Positions 15,576-22,763 of a DNA stretch of 25,958 bases are shown here, piece by piece; within the stretch, counting starts at the first letter, position 1; the number at the start of each line of letters is the position of its first letter. A program made the translations under genes and the position numbers. The notes below the pieces were generated by a model. That model was not told where the DNA came from, did not search any database, and worked only from the letters and a program-made list of their open reading frames with translations. Source of the stretch: Alistipes sp. (GTDB lineage: Bacteria; Bacteroidota; Bacteroidia; Bacteroidales; Rikenellaceae); assembly GCA_017391185.1 (NCBI GenBank), contig JAFOZN010000197.1, positions 1 to 25,958 of the forward strand, given 5' to 3'.

Positions 15576-15594
15576 CTTTCCCACATCTTCTTTT
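15552..15594. terminator. Bidirectional intrinsic terminator overlapping the DUF1232 stop codon
   Basis: A perfect 10-bp stem, GAAGATGTGG (15561-15570) and CCACATCTTC (15581-15590), closes a 10-base loop that contains the DUF1232 TAG. A T-run follows on the + strand (15591-15594), and an A-run precedes it (15552-15558), giving a T-run on the - strand. It can therefore end both the DUF1232 transcript and the convergent SGNH transcript. Confidence 0.85.
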
Positions 15595-15620
15595 CGTTTG
15601 TGCTATTTCTGCCCGTAGCT

Positions 15621-16304
15621 CTATTTGCGCGGAAGAATCCTGCGTAGAGATTTCATCCAACGCTTTGCCATAAGCGTTGAGCCCTCCTTGTTGGGGTGTA
15701 CTCTATCTTGTATCGTATGCTTTTGCCAATCCCAACCTTTGGCTTGATTAACCAAGATGATCTTTTTTGAGTCAAACTCCTTGACCATCTTTTTAATCTG
15801 TTTGTTGAGTTCGGGGATATAGGAGTATTTCGGTAACTTACCGCTTGTAATTGTTTGGGCGACAAGTATTTTTACATCGGGGTTTAGCTTGATTATCTTC
15901 TCGATTATCGACCTATGTGCTGCTATCATCCCTCCTACGGGCTTCTCCTCTATGAAGTGGTTGTGTCCAGCGTGCAGCAGCACCACATCTGCGGGATATT
16001 TGCCGTAGAGTTGCTCTATCTGCTCCTCGATATATTCTACCGTACGACCACTAAAACCGCAGTTGTGTATCTCCAGATCGTTTAGCTTTGTGGATTTTGG
16101 CCCTAAGAATGAGACCGAGTACCCACCCTCGTTGAGCATCTGCCACAATGGTAGGGTATAGCTCTCGAATTTGCTGCCTCCGCCCTGCGTGATGGAGTCT
16201 CCTAAAGCTAAGATAGTGGTTGTTTTGACCTCTTGCGCCCATGCACCCATGCAAACGTGAAGCATAAGCCCCAGAGTCAGCGTTATCCGTAAAATTCTCT
16301 TCAT
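15621..16304 (-). CDS. Secreted SGNH/GDSL-family hydrolase
   Basis: A 227-residue protein with an N-terminal signal peptide (residues 1-23, likely cleavage after AWA). SGNH blocks are visible: block I ALGDSITQ with nucleophile Ser37, block II Gly86 in CGFSGRTVE, block III as HAGHNH with Asn115, and block V DRVHPN with Asp200 and His203. Block III has His where GxND usually has Asp, but the functional Gly/Asn are kept. Such exported enzymes in glycan loci are often carbohydrate esterases removing acetyl or other acyl groups (family knowledge). The actual substrate is unknown. It lies downstream of the FAD oxidoreductase gene past a terminator, and I see no consensus promoter of its own, so it may depend on read-through. 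Confidence 0.88.
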   Translation of the reverse strand: MKRILRITLTLGLMLHVCMGAWAQEVKTTTILALGDSITQGGGSKFESYTLPLWQMLNEGGYSVSFLGPKSTKLNDLEIHNCGFSGRTVEYIEEQIEQLYGKYPADVVLLHAGHNHFIEEKPVGGMIAAHRSIIEKIIKLNPDVKILVAQTITSGKLPKYSYIPELNKQIKKMVKEFDSKKIILVNQAKGWDWQKHTIQDRVHPNKEGSTLMAKRWMKSLRRILPRK

Positions 16305-16322
16305 AAAGCTTTCTGATAGTTA

Positions 16323-16368
16323 AAAGCAAGAGGATGCTCGACCACGATTTAGCCTTGCACCCTCTTGA
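16323..16368 (-). terminator. Terminator after the FAD oxidoreductase gene
   Basis: On the - strand the arms CAAGAGG (seen at 16328-16334 on +) and CCTCTTG (16362-16368) form a 7-bp stem, extended by TGC/GCA after a mismatch, followed by CTTTTAAC. The loop is long, so efficiency may be partial, allowing some expression of the SGNH gene. Confidence 0.65.
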
Positions 16369-16412
16369 TGTTGTTCAGTTTTACTCCTTACAGATTTTGG
16401 AGTTTATGAATC

Positions 16413-18278
16413 TTACTTCTTAGGCTTCTTGTATGTAGGCCAAGCACCACCCATATTGTAGAGCTGGTTGTTCTCCAAGCCTGTCTTACCCATACCCTTC
16501 TTCATCAACGTCTTGAGCTGGTTAAGGTGCGAAGTATATACGCCACGAGGCAATACACCATGCTCGGTACAGATGCCTGCTGCAATACCTACAACCTCAC
16601 CCATCATACCTGTGGTACGCATCACACGTACAGTACCCAAGCCGATGTGTGTCACGCTGATATCACGACCTGCCATGAAGAGGTTGTCGATATTGCGAGA
16701 GTAGAGACAACGATAAGGCACTGCGTAAGGATTGGTCTTGCCGTGTACGCAAATTGACTTAAACTCATTGCCTGGGAAGTGAGCTGTATTCTTTGGATCT
16801 GGATAGTGGAGGTCGATGCTCCAAGTTGTTGTGAACGATGCATCTGGATACTTAACCTCGTTGATAAGGTCGTTCTCTGTCAATACATGATCACCCAACA
16901 GACGGCGAGACTCGCGCTTACCTGCGATGTAAGCTACCCAACCCATCGTGCGGTTCTTGTAGTTGTCGTTATCGGTGAGACGATTCTTCAGATAGCTCCA
17001 GTTAGAGTAAACTACCATCAAACCATAGTCACGGATTCGCTCAAACTCCTTCACTTGGTCGCGGTTCATACCTGTCTCCCAAGTCCACTCACCCATAGTC
17101 ACCTTCTGGCAGCTCTCGTCTGTGAACTTAAGACCATACTCAAATACAGGGAATGACTGCTCTGTCTTCTCCTCTACCGAGTACCACTGTACAGATGAAC
17201 CCATAGTCATCTTATCGCCCTTCTCAGGAGCCGATGGCTCGTTGTAGTCGCTACGAGCCTCACGTCCCATAGAGAAGTCTGCACCTGCCAAGTAACCGAC
17301 AGTACCATCACCCGTACAGTCTGAGTAGATAGGAGCTACGAACTTCACGATCTCGCCAGTCTCGATATGCTGAGCATATACAGCCGAGATGTGACCATTC
17401 TTGCTATCTACCTTATATACGCGATATGATGGATAGAGATCCAAATTCTCCTTCTCAGCCTCCAAGAAAGCACGCTTCTTGTCATCCTCGTAGAACTCTG
17501 CAGGCTGAGCGTTACCGCCCTTCAATGGACCAAACTCCTTGATCATATTACCGAGGTTGGTATAAGGCTCCATCTCGATGTGACCACCCAAGTGAACACG
17601 TGTCTCAGAAGAGTTACAACCACCCCAGATAGGACGGTCATTGATCAAAGCAACCTTAGTACCCATGCGAGCCGCAGCAACTGATGCGCAGATACCTGCT
17701 ACACCACCACCTACTACGACAAATTGATACTTCACCTCACGAATCTCCTTACCTGAGTTCTGCTCGCGGAACGAAGCCAAAGCCTCACCCTCGGCAGGTG
17801 GCAAGAGAGTCTTGTTGGTTGTGAGCCAAATAGCATCGCAACGACCATCAAAACCCTGCAAATCGTGTAACTTCAACTCAGCCTCCTGACCGACTCTTGC
17901 CGAGCCAGCATATTGCCACATCCACTTGTTACCCTTTGTACCCAAGGTTGTTGGTAACTCCTTACCGTCAACGCTTAGCTTGAAAGCACCGGGGCCTTCA
18001 GCCTCACTCCAAGGTGAAGTCCAGTTGTAGGTGCGTACCCAAACATGGTACTTGCCAGCGCGTGGCAGAGTGATCGTAGTCGAAGCATCCTCGACAGCCT
18101 GTCCCATACCGTGAGCAATCAAGTATGGAGAGCCCATCTCGAATGTGAACTGCTGATCTACGCTCCATCCGCCCTTCTGAGCGAAGCCCTCGGTCTCTAC
18201 CCAAAGCGAAGCATCGGGCTGTGTAGAGCATGCAGCCAAGCTGAGCAAGGCGAGCAGTGTAAATAATACTTTTTTCAT
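16413..18278 (-). CDS. Lipoprotein FAD-dependent oxidoreductase with N-terminal beta-sandwich domain
   Basis: A 621-residue exported flavoprotein. The signal peptide ends in a lipobox (LAAC, Cys17), so it is membrane-anchored outside the cytoplasm. Residues about 25-155 look like a carbohydrate-binding-type beta-sandwich (GKYHVWVRTYNW at 75-86, then a WLTTN strand end at 151-155). From about 183 it is an FAD_oxidored-type protein: the dinucleotide motif VVVGGGVAGICAS (187-199), GGCNSSETRVHLGGH (219-233), SDCTGDGTVGYLAGADF, and a C-terminal FAD-binding stretch NLFMAGRDISVTHIGLGTVRVMRTTG. The cofactor is supported by motifs; the substrate is not. Its place in a SusC/D locus suggests a glycan or released sugar. 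It has its own consensus promoter, so it can be expressed apart from susCD. Confidence 0.88.
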   Translation of the reverse strand: MKKVLFTLLALLSLAACSTQPDASLWVETEGFAQKGGWSVDQQFTFEMGSPYLIAHGMGQAVEDASTTITLPRAGKYHVWVRTYNWTSPWSEAEGPGAFKLSVDGKELPTTLGTKGNKWMWQYAGSARVGQEAELKLHDLQGFDGRCDAIWLTTNKTLLPPAEGEALASFREQNSGKEIREVKYQFVVVGGGVAGICASVAAARMGTKVALINDRPIWGGCNSSETRVHLGGHIEMEPYTNLGNMIKEFGPLKGGNAQPAEFYEDDKKRAFLEAEKENLDLYPSYRVYKVDSKNGHISAVYAQHIETGEIVKFVAPIYSDCTGDGTVGYLAGADFSMGREARSDYNEPSAPEKGDKMTMGSSVQWYSVEEKTEQSFPVFEYGLKFTDESCQKVTMGEWTWETGMNRDQVKEFERIRDYGLMVVYSNWSYLKNRLTDNDNYKNRTMGWVAYIAGKRESRRLLGDHVLTENDLINEVKYPDASFTTTWSIDLHYPDPKNTAHFPGNEFKSICVHGKTNPYAVPYRCLYSRNIDNLFMAGRDISVTHIGLGTVRVMRTTGMMGEVVGIAAGICTEHGVLPRGVYTSHLNQLKTLMKKGMGKTGLENNQLYNMGGAWPTYKKPKK

Positions 18279-18329
18279 GATATTTTCTTCTATAAACGAT
18301 TAATATTCTGTGTTTTATATCCTCTTAGG

Positions 18330-18361
18330 CAAAGATATGGAAATAATACACAAAAAACAAA
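18330..18361 (-). promoter_or_regulatory. Consensus promoter of the FAD oxidoreductase gene
   Basis: The - strand shows TTTG (18358-18361), a 20-base spacer, then TATCTTTG (18330-18337), an exact match to the Bacteroidota TTTG-N19-21-TAnnTTTG architecture. The predicted leader is about 45 bases. The -33 box overlaps the T-rich tail and first base pairs of the upstream terminator. Confidence 0.8.
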
Positions 18362-18397
18362 GCAAGCCTGCCGAAAAAATATACGCAGGCTTGCTTT
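18352..18397 (-). terminator. Strong intrinsic terminator after the 822-residue lipoprotein gene
   Basis: A perfect 13-bp stem (AAAGCAAGCCTGC at 18359-18371 with GCAGGCTTGCTTT at 18385-18397), with a 13-base loop, is followed on the - strand by GTTTTTTG. It begins 14 bases after the stop codon and ends the susC-susD-lipoprotein unit. Confidence 0.92.
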
Positions 18398-18410
18398 TAT
18401 TATAATCTTA

Positions 18411-20879
18411 CTATTTATACTCAAACCAAGCCGTAGCCTTAGTGTCGCAATCCACCTTTACGCGGATCCAACGAGCCTGGAACGACTGTGGGAAGCGATG
18501 CTCAAAGGTCTGACCTGGAGTAACCTTGAAGTCACCATACTTAAACCACTGGCCATCACCCGTAGGATCAACCTCTACAGTGAATGTAGCGTCACCCGAA
18601 TTTGAGTGTGTGAGCTGCATTGTACGCTTGTCGTAGAAACCGATAAGGAATGCGTCTGAAGGCTCACCAGCCTTAACAGGAGTCTCTACCCAAGGACCAC
18701 CATGTCCCACAGGCTTACCCATCTTCCACAAATCATCGATAGCACCTGCCCAAACTGCAGCCTTGCCATCCTCCGATAGAACGATATGAGCGTTCTCCTC
18801 AGCCTTGCTGTGGTCGATACCTGTGAACATCATCATACCGCGATATGAAGCGTAGTCGTTGATAGCGAACTTGTGTGATGATACAGGGCGAATCTTAGCA
18901 TAACCATCGGCGTTCTCAGCTGGAAGCTCATAGAATGTACCGTGGCAAGAGAAGAGGTCTCGCTCGGTAGCAACCTCGCGGCACAAACGCAACTTCTCAG
19001 CAGAGATCATCTCGTTATACTTGTCGTGTCCCAAAGGCAATCTCCAACGGCGATCCTTAGCATCTACGATGAGGATAGAACCCTTGTCAATCTCTACAAC
19101 GTCCTCTGGAATAGCAAACTTGTCGGCAATATACTCTGCCATCTCAGCATCGTCCTTCGCCTGGAGCTTCATAGCGCCATCCAACTCGTAATATGACTTG
19201 CCATCAGCTGTTGTAGCCAAGATACCCAAAGCGCGGCGGTTGTCAGGCAAACCATACATCAAGCCCTCAGAATCTCCCGCCTGCTTGATTGTAGCAAGAC
19301 CGTTGAAGATAGCGTCAGGCTCTGTTGTACGAGTCTCCTTCTCGGCCAATACGAATGTAAGGTCAGCGTTGATATCTGCGTTACTTGTAGCGCGGATCCA
19401 CTCACCCTGGTCTGTTGTCTCGAAAGGTACGAAGATTGAAGTCTGTGCGCCAACCTCCACCTTGCGAAGCTCCGACCAGTTGTTATCACCCTTCTTGTCC
19501 ACCTCGAAAGTGATCACTGCAGGCTTATTCGAGCGGTTAGCGATCCAAGCACAACGGTTATCCCAACCATTGAAGAGGAAAGGCTCCGATGCAACACCAG
19601 CCTTGATATCCTCCTTGAGCCAGATTGAACCACCAGCTGTTGTAGGACCTACGTTGTCTGGAGTTGACATATCGCCAAACCAGATATTTGAGTGTGACTG
19701 ACCAGGGCCACCGATGTTACCCTTCTGCTTACGCTTGTTGAGGAACTCACTCTGTGCTGAGTCATCACAACCGAATACCAAACGACCATTCCAATTAGCG
19801 AAGTCGGCGATAACCTTCAAATAAGCACCGCGAGGTGTGATACCTGCTGTGTTAGCTGAAGTGAAGGTCTGTGGGAAGCGCCAGAACATACCGTGCATAG
19901 TCATCAAGTAGTCTGGATTCTCCTTTGTACCTACGTTGCGGATACGAGGCCACTCTGTATTCCAACCGTGTGCGCCATCATAAGCGAAACTTGCCTTTGG
20001 CAAGCGGTAGAATGTCCAACCCTTCTCAGGCTCGCGGCAAGCCAAGATTACTGACTTGTAGTCCCAACCGAGTGCCCAGATAGGATCGTTTACTGATTCA
20101 TTACCCTCGATACCTCCAGGGCCTGTAATCTCGGTAAACTGCTTACGCATGATTACCTTCCAATCCTTGCCGTCCCACTCTGCCAATGAACCCGATGGAA
20201 TGTCGAACTGTACGCGTGCCAACTCGCCCTCCTCACCGTTGTTAGAGTAAACTGCTACACCCTGGCTTGAGTAGAAGCCCTTACCGTGATATCCTGGCAA
20301 AAGTGGACTCAAGCGACCCTTGAAGCCCTCTTTCTGCATCTGGTTACCATCCTTGTAGAGAGTCTTTACCTCCAATGTCTTGACATCCACATCATAGAAA
20401 CCAGCCTCCATCGAAGCGTAGAGGATTCTATTCTCAGGATCTGTCAAGTGCGCCGCATTACCTGTAGGACGACCTGGAGCAGCCTCATAAGTGATAGTTC
20501 TTACGTTACCCTTGGCATCGATCACGTGTGGACCGATGAAGAGCTGCTGACTTGGTTTATGGATCATACGGTTGGCTGGAGTACCACCGATACTCTCCTC
20601 ACGAGTAATCTGCTGCAATTCGGGAGTAATCTCATAGAGCTTATCATCCGAACCAAAAGGCTGGTGTGGTGAGTATGAAACCACCCACAAGCGGTTGGCC
20701 CATGGCACCACAGCACCTGTACCGCACTCGCCCTGTGAGTTGTAGTATGCAAGATGAGGGTAGATACCGCTATAACATGGGTATCCTGTCTCATCTATGG
20801 CTGTAACCTTCTCTGACTGAGAGCATGATGCAGCCATCGCAGCCATCAAAATAGGGATAAATAGTTTGGTTATTTTCAT
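18411..20879 (-). CDS. Large lipoprotein of unknown function with an internal duplication
   Basis: I do not recognise a named family. The 822-residue product has a lipoprotein signal (AASC, Cys19). It appears built from two related halves of beta-rich sequence. Residues about 328-515 (HGMFWRFP, FANWNGRLVFGCDDS, SEPFLFNGWDNR, ITFEVDKKGDNNW, GEWIRATSNAD) align with about 645-822 (HGTFYELP, YASYRGMMMFTGIDHS, SDAFLIGFYDKR, FTVEVDPTGDGQW, ARWIRVKVDCD), and weaker similarity extends upstream (about 270 and 595 onward). Repeated Trp/Gly-rich short strands suggest a beta-propeller-like region followed by a beta-sandwich in each half. As third gene after susC and susD it occupies the place of a surface glycan-binding protein, but a lyase or hydrolase is equally possible. 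The gene lies 76 bases after susD with a hairpin between and no promoter seen. Confidence 0.85.
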   Translation of the reverse strand: MKITKLFIPILMAAMAASCSQSEKVTAIDETGYPCYSGIYPHLAYYNSQGECGTGAVVPWANRLWVVSYSPHQPFGSDDKLYEITPELQQITREESIGGTPANRMIHKPSQQLFIGPHVIDAKGNVRTITYEAAPGRPTGNAAHLTDPENRILYASMEAGFYDVDVKTLEVKTLYKDGNQMQKEGFKGRLSPLLPGYHGKGFYSSQGVAVYSNNGEEGELARVQFDIPSGSLAEWDGKDWKVIMRKQFTEITGPGGIEGNESVNDPIWALGWDYKSVILACREPEKGWTFYRLPKASFAYDGAHGWNTEWPRIRNVGTKENPDYLMTMHGMFWRFPQTFTSANTAGITPRGAYLKVIADFANWNGRLVFGCDDSAQSEFLNKRKQKGNIGGPGQSHSNIWFGDMSTPDNVGPTTAGGSIWLKEDIKAGVASEPFLFNGWDNRCAWIANRSNKPAVITFEVDKKGDNNWSELRKVEVGAQTSIFVPFETTDQGEWIRATSNADINADLTFVLAEKETRTTEPDAIFNGLATIKQAGDSEGLMYGLPDNRRALGILATTADGKSYYELDGAMKLQAKDDAEMAEYIADKFAIPEDVVEIDKGSILIVDAKDRRWRLPLGHDKYNEMISAEKLRLCREVATERDLFSCHGTFYELPAENADGYAKIRPVSSHKFAINDYASYRGMMMFTGIDHSKAEENAHIVLSEDGKAAVWAGAIDDLWKMGKPVGHGGPWVETPVKAGEPSDAFLIGFYDKRTMQLTHSNSGDATFTVEVDPTGDGQWFKYGDFKVTPGQTFEHRFPQSFQARWIRVKVDCDTKATAWFEYK

Positions 20880-20899
20880 CTTTGTTTAGGTTTTTTCTT

Positions 20900-20942
20900 A
20901 ATACTACGGAAGCCCGACTTTCATCGGGCTACCGCAAGTATT
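20900..20942 (-). other. Hairpin between susD and the lipoprotein gene
   Basis: A long imperfect inverted repeat: AATACT/AGTATT outer arms, CGG/CCG middle, and AGCCCGA (20911-20917)/TCGGGCT (20924-20930) at the tip. On the - strand the bases after it are AAGAAAAAACC, not a T-run, so it is unlikely to be a simple terminator. It may protect the susCD mRNA 3' end after processing or reduce downstream expression. Confidence 0.55.
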
Positions 20943-20955
20943 GGTATGTTTAATT

Positions 20956-22749
20956 TTACCAGTTAGGATTCTGAGTAAGCTTATCGTTGATCAAACGATC
21001 TGATGCTGGGATAGGCCACAAGTAGTCACGCTCCTTGTCGAACTTACGCTCGGCAGCTACTTTGATATAACCTGCGTCAACCATGTACCTGATATCTGCG
21101 ATACCGTTCTCATCGATCTGTGGAGTACCACCGATTGGGTAGTTACCCTCGTTCCAGTTCTTGATGAACTGCTTGTAATCAGCCGATACAGAAGCCTCAT
21201 TACCATCCCATGAAGAGCTACCTGAATATACGCGCTTGAGGTAATATGATGGAGTGTTGAATACCTTCTCAGCCAATCTCCAACGCAACAAGTCGTGATA
21301 ACGCCAGCCTTCCCAAGCCATCTCGATGAAACGCTCAGTACGGAGGATTGTACGCAACTGCTGCTGTGAGCTACCCTGAGCTACAACCTTTGGATAAGCG
21401 ATACCTGTACCATTGTAAGCACGCTCGCGAATCTTGTTGATTGTAAGGTCAAGAACCTCCTGAGTGCACTTGTTCTGCTCGATCATAGCCTCAGCGTACA
21501 TCAACAATACGTCACCGTAACGCAAGTAAGGATATGTAGTAGGCGCACCACTATGACCATTCTCCAACCATGTCTCGTCAACATACTTCTTCCAGATGAA
21601 ACCGTGGTATGCAGCGTGCTCAGCGCGAGCCTTAGAATCTGTGTTGCTAACCATTGCACCCTTTGTGAAGTTCATAACCTCTGTACGAGTAGGAGATGGG
21701 CTGTGCTCTGCACCCAAGAATGCGTACTCAGCTGGGTCATATGTACCGTCCAATACCTTCTTATTGTGAGCTGTAGCGAAAGGAACTACTGTCATAGCCA
21801 AACGTGGGTCACGATTCTCGAAGAGATCCTTTGGATTGTAGAGTGGAGACTCATCGATAGGCTTACCATCGATACATGGATAAGCGCAAACCAACTCGTA
21901 AGATGGGCCATTTGTACCCCAACCACCTACTACACGACCTACAACGTTGTTTACGTCAGCAGCAGCGAAGTAGTACTTCTTCAAACCTACATCACCACGG
22001 AAACCGAAGATCAACTCTGGAGACCAAGCCGATGTAAAGAGCTCCTGATAGTTCTCATGCAAGCTATATACGCCCAAATCCATACAATCCTTAGCTGCAG
22101 TAGCTGCTACGTCATAGTCGCCATTCCAGAGAGCTGCACGAGCCTTGAATGCCATAGCAGCGCCCTTTGTTGCGTACTGGATACCACCGTGGCTCTCAGG
22201 CAACTTAGCGATAGCCTGATCGAAGCACCAGTATGCGTACTCCAAAACCTGAGCCTTTGGTGAACGAGCCGCAGAGTAAGCCTGATCGACTGTCATACCC
22301 TCCTTATCGAGGATTGCATCACCCCAGAAGAAAGCCAAGTTACCATAAGCGAAGCCCATGTAGAAATAAGCCTGACCCTCATAGAGCTGAATTGTAGTCT
22401 CAGGTACACCCATTGCGCGAGCGTTATCCAACTTACCGATGATACGCAATGCGCGAGCAATACCTTTATAATAATTCTGCCAGTGATTTTTTACTGTACC
22501 GTTCTCAGCAGTCATAGAACCGTTCTGAACCTCCTGGGTAGTGTTACGCCATGTCACATCATCTCCCCATGACTTATTGAAGATAGGGAAAAAGTCAGTG
22601 CGGTAGAAGTCGTTGACCGACATCTCAAGCTCCTGTTGAGTAGAGTACCAAGTCTCACTTGATCCCTCAGAAAGCGGAGCCAAATCCAAGTCGACGCAAG
22701 CCGTTAGCGCAAACGCCGAAGCAATACATGCAATTAATATCTTTTTCAT
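20956..22749 (-). CDS. susD: SusD/RagB-family glycan-binding lipoprotein
   Basis: A 597-residue outer-membrane lipoprotein. The signal peptide ends in LTAC with Cys18. The N-terminal DLAPLSEGSSETWYSTQQELEMSVNDFY is typical of SusD-like proteins, TPR-like helices follow (ARALRIIGKLDNAR, GQAYFYMGFAYGNLAFFWGDAI, AKAQ/AFKARAALWNGDYDVAATAAKDCM), and the hallmark LRTERFIEMAWEGWRYHDLLRW is near residue 470. SusD proteins cap the SusC transporter and bind the glycan at the cell surface. The ligand cannot be read from sequence. It starts 14 bases downstream of susC, as usual for the pair. Confidence 0.97.
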   Translation of the reverse strand: MKKILIACIASAFALTACVDLDLAPLSEGSSETWYSTQQELEMSVNDFYRTDFFPIFNKSWGDDVTWRNTTQEVQNGSMTAENGTVKNHWQNYYKGIARALRIIGKLDNARAMGVPETTIQLYEGQAYFYMGFAYGNLAFFWGDAILDKEGMTVDQAYSAARSPKAQVLEYAYWCFDQAIAKLPESHGGIQYATKGAAMAFKARAALWNGDYDVAATAAKDCMDLGVYSLHENYQELFTSAWSPELIFGFRGDVGLKKYYFAAADVNNVVGRVVGGWGTNGPSYELVCAYPCIDGKPIDESPLYNPKDLFENRDPRLAMTVVPFATAHNKKVLDGTYDPAEYAFLGAEHSPSPTRTEVMNFTKGAMVSNTDSKARAEHAAYHGFIWKKYVDETWLENGHSGAPTTYPYLRYGDVLLMYAEAMIEQNKCTQEVLDLTINKIRERAYNGTGIAYPKVVAQGSSQQQLRTILRTERFIEMAWEGWRYHDLLRWRLAEKVFNTPSYYLKRVYSGSSSWDGNEASVSADYKQFIKNWNEGNYPIGGTPQIDENGIADIRYMVDAGYIKVAAERKFDKERDYLWPIPASDRLINDKLTQNPNW

Positions 22750-22763
22750 ATCGTTATACGCTT

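Noticed and set aside
21553..22263. A 236-codon open frame on the + strand opposite susD
   Set aside because: It is antisense to a firmly identified gene, rich in Cys/Thr/Leu with no domain, and arises from the codon bias of susD.
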